Below, one piece after another: positions 11,225 to 20,800 of a stretch of 26,987 bases of DNA. The notes below the pieces were generated by a model that saw only the letters and a program-made list of their open reading frames with translations, searched no databases and had not been told where the DNA came from. Within the stretch, counting starts at the first letter, position 1. Each line of letters opens with the position of its first letter. Made by a program: the position numbers and the translations under genes. Location of the stretch: contig JAOXYB010046502.1 in NCBI GenBank assembly GCA_028565635.1, forward strand, positions 1 through 26,987, given 5' to 3'. Origin of the DNA: Phoronis ovalis. Its lineage: Eukaryota; Phoronida; Phoronidae.

Positions 11225-11416
11225 ATGTAGCCTTTCCAAGAAGTGAAGACACCGACAAAGAACAGCAGAAATAAACAAACATAAAATGATACATTTGATT
11301 AACGATATAAAATATACCATCAGAGCAAGAGAGTACTACAATTTGGCTGTAAAGTTCAATAGTTGCCCCTTGTTCATAATACATGTAATTCATATAATAC
11401 CAACTTAATGTAGTCC

Positions 11417-14400
11417 TTAGTTTTCATCAACAATAGACTTCCAAATGCCACCAACATGGTTACTGGCAAATAATGACCCTAAACTAGTAACTTGACGGAT
11501 TTCTTTATCTATTTTATCATTATCACTATTTCTCCTTGCTGATAGATCATGTCTTAATTTTGAGAAAACATTTCTCCTATGCTGTGCTAAGCTCACCTTT
11601 TCTGCTCCAGTCATTGTGGCAGAATATGACGGAGTTTTTTTGCTTACATTTGTATCGACATCTATTTTTTGTGAATTTACACCGGAATTTAAAGTGTTAT
11701 TTAAAATAGTTGATGATCCATCCTTCATTGTGAGTAGACAAACTCCCACCAATTTCTGTGACTTACGAAACTCCTGCGACTTTTCTACAGATTCTGGGTA
11801 AGACTGTTCGTTGTGCATATTTTTATGGTGACTAGGCATAAGTCTATAGTGCCGATTTCTACTTTGTCTGGTTCGGTCAATTAACCTGCTTGCTTTGGAG
11901 TCATCCGTTTTATCAGATTCATGATTTAATTTTGCCTTTTTTCTATTTTTTCCAGATATGTCTACAATACCTTCTATTCTCTCAACTGCACTTGTACCTT
12001 GTTGCAACTTTCCAGTTACTACATTATTATGTTTCCATATTCGAACAACTCCAATATCATTTGTCTCAGTAGAATCTGATACCTCTGTTTCATAATTTTC
12101 CAGGAATCTTCCATCAATTTTCCTTTTCCTGGACTGTAATAATTTCTTACCGTTACTTGTACCATTGGCTATTGATTTGCCTTTTTTATTAAGATACTTC
12201 AGTTTTCTAAAAACACAGAATAAGTAATTAACATTAATAATAGTACTGTACATTTGTACAAAGATACGTACACAGCTTCATTAGCAGTCTGACACACTAG
12301 TAGTCTGAATATGTACAGAAATTTCTATAAAAGAATTTTTTTTACTTCGCGTTTTAATGTACGTGACAGGCGCAAACACTTTATTCATTGCTAAGAATCT
12401 TAAGCTCTTTATTAATGGACACTTGTGACATTTTGCTGGTGAAATCAATGGCTTTGCAACATTTATTATTTGGTACTAAATCTAAATTCATGGTAATTTC
12501 CATCAACACTCCATCATATACCTATACATAGTTTACTTTGATACAAAGATAAACATGGTAAAACTGTATAATTTACCTGATATATGCAAACTGCATTATT
12601 GGAATTATCCAGAATGATCTGGTCACTCATACAGGTGTATTTTTAACCACATATAAATGGGCTACTTCTGCTAAAACAGTTTTTTCTATTTTAATATGGG
12701 ACTTGGGGGTTTAGAAGCTTACAAACAAACATACCTGCAGTAAGATTGAAATTTATGATGATTTTTTAATAATTGATTTCTTCGATACAGCACTGAAGGC
12801 ATTACACTTATTCTGCTTGATGGCGAGTATGTCCACAATCGGTCCACAGTGCAATCTAAACTTGGCCTCACTTTGAAACCACTGTTCATTATTCTAGGTT
12901 TATGGATCATAAAGTCTCCTTTCCCTACTTTAAGAAGTTCATAGTCAAAAGAACATTCCGCATTATTGTGTAACTCTGAAGTAGCAGACTGCAATAGTAT
13001 CTCTTCTTCTCCAGAGCACCAAGGACCAGTACTTTTCTTAATAATTGTTTTATTACCACAATCACCAGACAGTTTTGAATTATGTTCCTTAGGACTTTGG
13101 CAGGACACAATATTCACACTTTGCTCAGATCTTACCCCTCTGTTGCTGTTTGTGGTTTCTACATTTACGTTGGCCCTATTGTTACTGCTGCACAAGACAT
13201 CAGTTTGTGTGCGTGAACTTGTATCAATGTCTGAACTTGTAGCACTGATACCCGCAAGTCCACTACTTTTATCATATGAAGCTTCAGCTGTAATATCTTT
13301 TTCAGGTCTTGCTGCAGTATGACCTAATGATTGATCTTGATTTTCAGCTTTAACACTTTCATAAAGTTCTTTAAATTTCTGATGAATTTGCTCAGGAGAC
13401 TCTTTTGGATTGCAGTACATCATGTAAAGTTCCTCAAATGCATTTTCTTGCTTGAATGGTGATATTGAATTGATGTTACTGACATCCTACAAAGGAGAAA
13501 CTTGTATTGTAATAAGTTATGATACAGCACATGGTATTTGCCATACGATTATTTGTCAAGTGGTATGCCTGTGGGGATCACCTGGAAGCTTAATCTTATA
13601 AAAATAAAGATAAGAATTATCGAGGGAAACATCCTTATTAATTGAAGAAAATGTCCTATGCGTGGTTAAAAAATAACAATAAAAAAGGCTCCAACTGCTT
13701 AGAGATCGATGCTTAACAGTTATTTTATCCAGCGTCCGACTTAAAAATCAGTGGATGGCATGCAAGCTTGTGAACAAAAGCGCTTAAAGGTTCATTTTTA
13801 AAAACAAACCATGTTAACATGGGTTATGCAGTTAGCACTAAATTATTTGATCGAATCTACAAAAAGGGTACCTTGTTTTTCTGTACATGTATATTAAGGG
13901 TTATTTTAATTCAAATACAGCACTGATAAATATAGTATCTAAAATTCTTTTGGCCAGTACTTGAAAAGGAGTTAACAATTAAAAATAGAAAAATGCATGT
14001 AAGTTACTTTCTTGAGTCGGATCCCCAGAAGTCGAAATCTATGATCTATGCGAAACCCGGAAAATGGATTCGAATGGTAGGAAACAGGCCCGCGAATGCG
14101 GATTGACGGTTCGAGTATACGCTGGTTAGGTAGGCCTGAGACTGAAATCAAGAAATCAATGAAGTTGTGTGGTCTAGTTATTGAATGTGTTTCTTATGTT
14201 GTAAAGCTACAAAAAATTAACTGCATTATAAATATTTTGTAGAAATATACTTGCAATTTTGCTATGGAAATCTAGGAAACAAAGATATAAGTTACTGAAT
14301 TAATAAAACGCATATTTTCTATTTGAATACCCAGCATTCTTTGTTTATTCTTTAGGATTTTGCATTCTTTGTTTATTCTTTAGGTTTTTTGTAGACAGTG

Positions 14401-15364
14401 GTCAAGCTGCACTATAATGAGATGGCCATTTTTCATAAAAAACTTACCTGCCCTTTTGAACTGATCTGCAGAGCAATTGGTGAATAGATAGACATCTATT
14501 TTTCTAAATATTTAAATGTTTCAGTGTAATTCATTCCATACAATCTGCAGAAGTGCCTGCTTAGGGATTCTAGGACAAATACCCCCCCCCGGACAAATAC
14601 CCCCCGGACATATACCCACCATCCAAAAAATATATACATATTTTTGTCAACATGATCTAATATTGTATCTGCATTTTAAATTTTGATCATACAGATGCTT
14701 TACTCTCATTCCTTGTGCACCTCCCCTCATTAATACTAATTATCCGGAGGGTATATTCATTTTCAATGTATATCCTGAGGGTACTTAATTCTGATTTTAC
14801 CCTCTTCCCCCCTGTAAGCACTAATTAATAATCCGGATGGTATCTTCATGTTTAATTTTTATCCGGAGGGTACTTTGGCTTTTATCCTCTTCCCCCCCTG
14901 TAAGTACTAATTATCCGGAGGGTATCTTCATGTTTAATTTTTATCCGGAGGGTACTTCGGCTTTTACCCTCTCCCCCCCCCCCCTCCCTGTAAGCACTAA
15001 TTATCCGGAGGGTATCTTCGTGTTTAATTTTTATCTGGAGGGTATAATGGCAAAAGTTTCTCCTGAGGGTCAAATCTGAACTTTTACCCTCTTCCCCGCC
15101 CCCCCCCCCCTACCTACTATGAGTATAACTGGAAATATGGGCCTTCAGACTTCAGTTACCCGACCAAAATGTTTCTAATTCTATAGTATATATATCACGT
15201 TGTATTTGAAAGAAGAATTTTGAAGCGAACAAGAAATGGAATACAATCCTCAATCGGAGTATAAAACAACATGTATCAACACACAGAAACTATTATTAAT
15301 AAGGGACATTTACCTTGGTATCTACCTCGGTATCCACCTCCTCTTCACTTGAATTGTCCGCCAT
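11417..15364 (-). CDS. Unrecognised 530-residue, probably nuclear protein, three exons
   Basis: Coding exons in transcript order are 15364-15314, 13486-12735 and 12206-11417; donors and acceptors are canonical and phases join (0, then 2), giving 530 residues and a TAA stop. The N-terminus is acidic (MADNSSEEEVDTEVDTK), followed by a short helical-looking segment (ENAFEELYMMYCNPKESPEQ). A Ser/Asn/Thr-rich low-complexity region of about 100 residues comes next. From about residue 171 (GPWCSGEEE) to 268 there is a better-ordered block with FDYELLKVGKGDFMIHKPRI, DRLWTYSPSSR and LYRRNQLLKNHHKFQSYC. Basic clusters KKLLQSRKRK (288-297) and KNRKKAKLN look like nuclear localisation signals. The C-terminus ends GSLFASNHVGGIWKSIVDEN, a tidy motif-like tail. 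I do not recognise the family; a chromatin or DNA-repair accessory protein would fit the composition but is a guess. ATG context is ATCATGG. Confidence 0.85.
12207..12734 (-). other. Intron 2 of the unknown nuclear protein gene
   Basis: This spans from donor AG|GTATGT (12735/12734) to acceptor TTTTTAG before 12206 on the minus strand. It is AT-rich; I see no repeat or secondary gene in it. Confidence 0.7.
14334..14384. repeat. 28-bp-period direct duplication
   Basis: The 23-base phrase beginning GCATTCTTTGTTTATTC and ending TTTAGG occurs at 14334-14356 and again exactly at 14362-14384, separated by ATTTT. It is two copies only, most likely replication slippage. Confidence 0.85.
14573..14620. 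repeat. C-run repeat GGACAAATACCCCC
   Basis: The phrase GGACAAATAC plus a run of C appears twice (C10, then C6 before GGAC), with a third relative GGACATATACCC. It precedes the longer minisatellite by about 120 bases and shares its C-rich character. Confidence 0.7.
14740..15112. repeat. Minisatellite, about four units of 82-90 bp, C-rich
   Basis: Units begin at about 14741, 14830, 14912 and 15002 with TATCCGGAGGGTAT (one copy reads CCGGATGG). Each unit holds a second TATCC(G/T)GAGGGTA phrase and ends in TTTTA(C/T)CCTCTTCCCCC with a variable C run and CTGTAAGCACTAAT. GAGGGTA followed by TACCCTC within each unit could form a short stem. An 80-codon plus-strand frame across the array (14837-15079) is a product of the repeat and not a gene. 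Confidence 0.85.
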
Positions 15365-15824
15365 GATTACCTTTTTGTAGGAGCACTCATTTATAGATAA
15401 GATAAGAAGAAAAGAAATGTAGTTGCATTTTTATGTATACAAGTATATATAATACCTCCAAGTGTGATGTAAATATAAACTGTGCATCCGTTTAATTATG
15501 ATTAGGATAAATGAAAACTCTATTTGCATTAATAAATTTAACGTGGCTTGCATTCGGTACCAAAACGGACGGCATTCTGTGTGCAGTGGCGACAGGTTCG
15601 CATTATATTATTTCGTGATGCAGTAGCACCGGACAAGAGCCCAAAGTGCTCCCTAGAATCCCGGAATCGGCTGGCGCATGCGTAGTTACGTGTTTACAGG
15701 GAGGGGCATCTGTTTGCTAGTTTGACATTGATCTGACATTTCGCATCGGCTTTGTTATAACTAATACTTGCTGTAGCTTGCAGTTAATTTGTTGCTGTTT
15801 TACGGGTTTTGACTGCAGCTAAAG
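15365..15824. promoter_or_regulatory. Divergent promoter between the unknown nuclear protein gene and the calpain gene
   Basis: The minus-strand start codon ends at 15364 and a strong plus-strand donor (AAAG|GTAAGT) at 15824/15825 ends a likely 5' UTR exon of the calpain gene. The segment is richer in G+C than its surroundings from about 15540. It contains GCGCATGCG (15674-15682), the core of the NRF1 palindrome common in TATA-less bidirectional promoters. No TATA box is clear. Transcription starts cannot be placed from sequence alone. Confidence 0.55.
15674..15682. promoter_or_regulatory. NRF1-like site
   Basis: GCGCATGCG is the core of the NRF1 (nuclear respiratory factor 1) binding palindrome. 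It sits about 310 bases from the minus-strand ATG and about 140 bases before the calpain 5' UTR donor. The match is direct; function is inferred. Confidence 0.45.
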
Positions 15825-16285
15825 GTAAGTCAGTTGGTACAAACCAAACGACGTCGTATCTTCGGACGGTGGATTAATTCCATAACTTGAGAGTTGAGTA
15901 CTGAACGCGCGCTACTGAACTGCAATACTGAACTGCACGCAACCCGGCACATAAAGATATGTATATGACTATATGTCTTGCTGGAGATGTCCTAAATTAT
16001 TTAGATTTAATTTGTATATGTATCATAGCAATGTTTTTTAATTTTTAAATGTATTTACTGTTTCATTAAATAAATAAATATAGAAAACAATTGTTAAAGT
16101 CAGGGACACAAAAATACTAAGCTAGTTGGATGTGTTGATCTATAATTATATTTTAATAATATTATATCGTAGCTAATAATTAAGTAGTCCTGAATCCATG
16201 ACCTTACTGTCGACGTCTTGCTGGTGTTTTTCGTATGTCAGTCTGGTTGCACTTGAAAAACACTTCTCAGCTGTAATTATTTAAA

Positions 16286-16552
16286 GTCTCCCGCCCGGGT
16301 AGTCCTGGTTCATGCCGTTCTGCACTAGCTCTTGATATTCTGACTTGTGAGCTGTGCGAACAGTCATGGAAACTTACATAGCCAATTACAGTGAAAGTTC
16401 CCAAACTTCGAAATTACTGATAGATTTCCAAGTTTAGGCACTTTCACTGTAATTGGCTATGTAAGTTTCCATGACTGTTCACACAGGTCGCAAGTCAGAT
16501 TATCAAGAGCTAGTGCAGAACGTCATGAACCAGGACTACCGCCCGGGGAGGC
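16286..16552. mobile_element. Long foldback (near-perfect inverted repeat) element
   Basis: The arm 16301-16414 is the reverse complement of 16424-16537 over 114 bases with about eight mismatches and no gap, leaving a 9-base loop (TACTGATAG). The longest uninterrupted match is 41 bp (16358-16398 with 16440-16480). Arms extend less perfectly to about 16286 and 16552, where both ends carry CCGCCCGGG. There is no coding frame and no clear target duplication. It is probably a foldback or MITE-type transposon; if transcribed with the calpain intron it would form a long double-stranded hairpin RNA. Confidence 0.9.
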
Positions 16553-16700
16553 TATACTGCCACCTATTGGGTATGGTTTTCAGAGTCCCTGCTGGTTGCA
16601 AAGCAGTATATATTTCGGCCCTGGGCGCCCGCAACATGGTACATTTTTAGCTCACTGCTAACAACGGGTCCTGAAAATCATGTTTGCTTATAATTATAAA

Positions 16701-16830
16701 GGAGTATGTTTTTTGCCGTGGGTGTTACTGAAGGGGTATGTTTTTAGCTATCTTTTCTGACAGCTGGGTATGTTTTTAGCCATCTTTTTGGTCAACGGGG
16801 TATTTTTTTTGCCATAACTGGCTTGCAATG
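16701..16830. repeat. Short tandem repeat, about 32 bp, four copies
   Basis: Copies start near 16701, 16733, 16765 and 16797 with GGGGTATGTTTTTAGCCATC-like sequence (first copy GGAGTATG, last GGGGTATTTTTTTT). Divergence between copies suggests an old array. Confidence 0.7.
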
Positions 16831-17027
16831 GGTATAGGGTTTGATGCCTGCATGGGCCTCGCCTCTGTACCATAAATTGGGCAAGTAGTCCCCCAGGATC
16901 TCTCGTTGAAAGCGTAAGACTCCCGCTTTGTAGCTTGTTTTCTGCCATTGATTACATTAATCAGTAGTAAATTGTCTGAAAATACTGATTCTCCTGATCA
17001 AAAATTCTGCCAATGACTGATATGCTT

Positions 17028-17489
17028 CAGTCTGAATAAATAAATCCATTCTCAACTATCATCTGGGCTTAACCATAGTCAATTTTGTTATATTCCTTCA
17101 ATTTAACAAGCGCGAAATAATTACATCATCAATCTTTGCCAAGCGAGATAAGCCTTTCTCTCTGCATGATCCATCGTCGCCTACCACATCTATTCTATAA
17201 TTATGACTCATTTTGAATAGGTATATCGCCGGGAGCTTGCTTTGCTTTCCGGACTGTAGATAAACTCTGGCAGGACAGAATGCATGTGATCGGCCCCCTA
17301 CTCATTTAGTCCACTGATACCTATTATGTGTTAGTTGCAATTTGATTGGTGTCGAGACTTTCATGACACTTTATTAGAAATAAAGGGATTTCGATCTTCT
17401 GCTTTCGAAATAATAAACAAAAATTAACTATGGTTAAGCCCAGACGTTGAGAAGGTACGGAACACTAACGGATGAGTTTATTCAGACTG
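17028..17489. mobile_element. MITE copy 1, 462 bp, with terminal inverted repeats
   Basis: The element starts CAGTCTGAATAAA and ends TTTATTCAGACTG. Inside the ends, TCTGGGCTTAACCATAGT on the left matches ACTATGGTTAAGCCCAGA on the right. A second copy in the same orientation is at 25554-26014. Internal shared phrases include GTAGATAAACTCTGGCAGGA and GGGAGCTTGCT. There is no transposase frame, so it must be non-autonomous. Flanks TATGCTT and TATGTTT are a possible imperfect target duplication with two extra G. The family is not named; CAG-type ends with 8-9 bp duplication would fit a hAT-like element. Confidence 0.88.
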
Positions 17490-17815
17490 GGTATGTTTAT
17501 ACTAGTTTTGTTCTTTTGCTTCTGTTTATATTCCTTGACTCTTCCACTTCTTATACCATCACATCTTGTTGACGTGGGAAGCCACATGCTACCACAGTTG
17601 GGTTCCAGTATTCAGGATTACTAAAATGACAAGGAAAAAAATACATGAAATACCCATAACCAGTTGTATCTTCTAATATAGTTAGTCCAAGGCTTTGCTG
17701 GCACAAAGGCGGGCAGATTTTTTTAAAATCCACATATTTATTGTGCACACCAGTCCTTGAACAAGCGATATACTAGGTCAATCTTAACATCTTTGGGTTT
17801 TGCAGATCAGTAAAC

Positions 17816-20800
17816 ATGACTCTGGGTCTTTTTGATTCCCCAACACCTTTCAAAGGTCAGAAATATAGCGACTTGAAGAGACTAGCACAACAAAGTGGAA
17901 ATTTATTTGTTGACAATGAATTCCCTGCGAAAGACTCTTCACTATTTTATACTTCTGGTAAAATGGCAGGAGTGGAATGGAAAAGGCCTAAGGTAATGTT
18001 ACTATTAATTTCTTTTTAGGAAATCTGAAATCTACTTTTGTTGTTTAATTTTTATTGTAGAAATACTAATTTTGGAGCTAATCCAGATACTTTTGTCTTA
18101 AGTTACTCCTTTCTTGCTTTTAATTGTACTTTCTGCCCATATCAGTTCAATATGTTAAAATAAACTAAATTTTCAAATATATTATCAACCACCTGGGGGT
18201 CAGACTTTAATACATATATATGAATGGCCCCTAAATGCATTTTCCCAGTTTTAAATTCTGACCTGTTTTCATTGACTGGAAGAAATTTTAGACACCCTAA
18301 ATGCATTAAGAATTTTTCTTTGGGAAATTCACTCAAGCTTCTGGACGAAGTTTGGTCAAGTGGTTGGCAGTTTTCAATGGTGTTGTTGATTGATTTCGAT
18401 ACCCTAAATGCGAACAGTTAATCAAATAAGGTGCCCTTTTGTATATTTTATCGAAAAATGTAATCCTAACTGCGTAACGCGTATTAACATGCTTTGTTCT
18501 CCAGAAAATCTGCAATTTTAATAGTTATTAATTAATATAGATTTGCTGTATTACGGAATTATACAACAGTAGAAATAAAAATAGAAAATAATTACTGACA
18601 AGTAGTGATGAGCAGTTTTCTCTGTTGCATAATTCAGTAATAAAAAAAAGCAAATCTTGTTTATTTGACATTTCCACTAGCTGCACTAGACCATTTTATT
18701 GAATGATATTGATATAGCTTAGAGAAAATTTTCTGGAAAAAGTTGTGGTACTGGGCAGCACCCTATGCATTTTTTTAATTGGGTCATTGTGGTTCAGTGG
18801 GCTCATAAATAGCCTATAAATAACATAAATTTCTTTTGTGAACCTGTATAGCATACCTTCAAAAGGATCACATTTCATGAAATATGAAAATGTTACTGTA
18901 AATTAACAGTAATTGCTGTTTTCTATTTATTTTAAATATAATTTATAATTATTTTAGTGATAAAGCAGTGTTTTACTATTTGTGTTCATCTATTTGTACG
19001 CTCTACATTACAGTTGGTGAATGTAAATTCACTTCTTTGCTTCTTTTAATAACTCATAGTATTTTACAAGAAAAGAACTTTATGCTGCTACTTTTTTTAT
19101 AAATCCTCTTGATACATAATTGCTTTACAATAAAATAAACTTCACTCGTCTTTAGAAATGGAGTAGGCTGCTTTGTCTGAAATATTAATTTTTATAAATA
19201 TTCTCATAATATTCATTAGATTTGACTGGTGTTTGTTCAGATATCATATCATATCATTTAAACCACTTAACTACCAAACACAGGTGATACCATCTTAATG
19301 ACTTATTAATCAAATCTATATTGTTAGTTTATAACATTTTGTTTTATTTCTAAAAATACATCCAATCCTAGATCCTGCATGTTTGCAAACAAGTCAAACT
19401 AAAGCCAAATACTTTTTTTTAAGTTACTCCATCATTTGTACCATGGACACGAATGTTACACTCAGTGTTAGTACATTAGTATCATGCTTTGCGTGCATTA
19501 AGATTAATTATGCTTAAACAGTATGGCTGCCGGAAAATACACATGAAATGATACCTGTATTTCATTTCCCATAGGCTTCAGTGCAATTTTCATCAAATCT
19601 GGACAAAAATATTATTATTGAAAGCTGTCTTCCAGGGTTCTTTTATTAATATAAACATGTAATTCACAATAAGAGGAATCATACATAAAATTCTTGACAT
19701 GGATATGCCAGCAAAATGTCTATTCATAGCTGATATTCCAAAGACAGGCACCATTATTGAGTAATTTTAGTCTCAGAGTACCCAAAAAAAAACAACAGTT
19801 TTCCGTTCATGTCACAAAATTGTTTTAAATCTCTTTCCAACGCAAAGAGTCCAAGCACCAATTTCCAGACAATCAACTGGCCAGCAGCAGAAAATGTTTA
19901 CTGAGAAATATCATGTTTTCCAATTAGCTATGTACAGGAAATGCAGGGGAGACAGGTACTGGTGTTTTCTCATATAAATATTTCTTTCTTTCCAGGAGAT
20001 TACTGATAGTCCTCAACTCTTTGTAGAGGGCGCTAGTAGTGGAGATGTCTCCCAGGGTCGTCTAGGTAATTGTTGGTTTGTAGCAGCAACATCCTGCTTG
20101 GCACAGGAAAAACCTATCTGGCATAAGGTGAGCTAGTGATATAAAATGTAATGCATTTGTGACAGTTTATTGAAAGTCTGCAATCTAATTTAATAAATAG
20201 AAACATGCAGCAAATTGAAATCAAATTTCATATGATATTTATAATAAAAGGCTGAAACTCAAACTAATGTCTTTTCGCATTAAATTAATTTATGTCAAAT
20301 AAAAATACAAGTAGTGTGTGCGTGTGTATAGTAAACGTATATTATATAAATCATGGGGAAACTTTCGAAATGACAGTATCTGTTGGCTAAGGTGTGCACC
20401 AAATTATTAAGCATTACTTTATTACTATACAGGTAATTCCTAACTGGAAGGAACAAGAATGGGATGCAGAAAAACCAGAAAACTACGCAGGAATTTTTCA
20501 CTTTCAATTTTGTCGTTTTGGTGAATGGACTGACATAGTTATAGATGATCAGCTGCCTACCATCAATGGAGAGCTTGTATTTGTACATTCGAAAGAAAGG
20601 AATGAATTCTGGAGTGCTTTACTGGAAAAGGCATATGCAAAGTAAGAAACCGTTTATTGCCACTGGCTGCAGAAAAAAATTCATCTTGTTAAACCTGTCC
20701 AATCTTCTACTAGGCATGTAAAGTTTTGATTGACCTACTGAACATCCAAAATCCCCGATGTACTACATATTGTGATTATAATTTTTCTTGCAAAATGCAT

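Larger units (their letters stand above)
10402..11416. other. Convergent intergenic region
   Basis: This separates the stop of the CXorf58-like gene (plus strand) from the stop of the unknown nuclear protein gene (minus strand). It should hold both 3' UTRs, with an AATAAA at 10532-10537 on the plus strand and its reverse complement TTTATT at 11219-11224 for the minus strand. One 82-codon minus-strand frame lies at 10565-10813. The rest is AT-rich with no recognisable content. Confidence 0.6.
13487..15313 (-). other. Intron 1 of the unknown nuclear protein gene
   Basis: This large intron runs from donor AAG|GTAAAT (15314/15313) to acceptor TTTGTAG before 13486 on the minus strand. It holds a 28-bp direct duplication at 14334-14384, a C-run segment at 14573-14620 and the minisatellite at 14740-15112. 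The rest (13500-14330) shows no recognisable element. Confidence 0.75.
15825..17805 (+). other. Calpain intron 1 (5' UTR intron)
   Basis: The intron runs from donor GTAAGT at 15825 to acceptor TTTTGCAG ending at 17805; the next exon has ten UTR bases before the ATG at 17816. It carries a foldback element (16286-16552), a short tandem repeat (16701-16830) and a MITE (17028-17489). No coding exon was recognised between them. Confidence 0.7.

Noticed and set aside
12966-13322. 118-codon plus-strand open frame
   Set aside because: It is the antisense shadow of exon 2 of the unknown nuclear protein gene, whose frame is longer and has in-phase splice sites.
14100-14120. GGTTCGAGTAT resembling a tRNA T-arm / B box
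   Set aside because: No matching stem on the 3' side and no acceptor stem, D-arm or anticodon arm could be assembled around it.
14837-15079. 80-codon plus-strand open frame with repeated NYPEGIF phrases
   Set aside because: The frame follows the minisatellite unit exactly; its repeats are DNA repeats, and it is antisense within an intron with no splice or family support.
14740-15112. Could the regularly spaced repeats be a CRISPR array?
   Set aside because: Units are 82-90 bp, imperfect, and without constant repeats alternating with unique spacers, and the genome is eukaryotic.
20295-20588. 97-codon minus-strand open frame
   Set aside because: It overlaps a calpain exon on the opposite strand and has no recognisable content.
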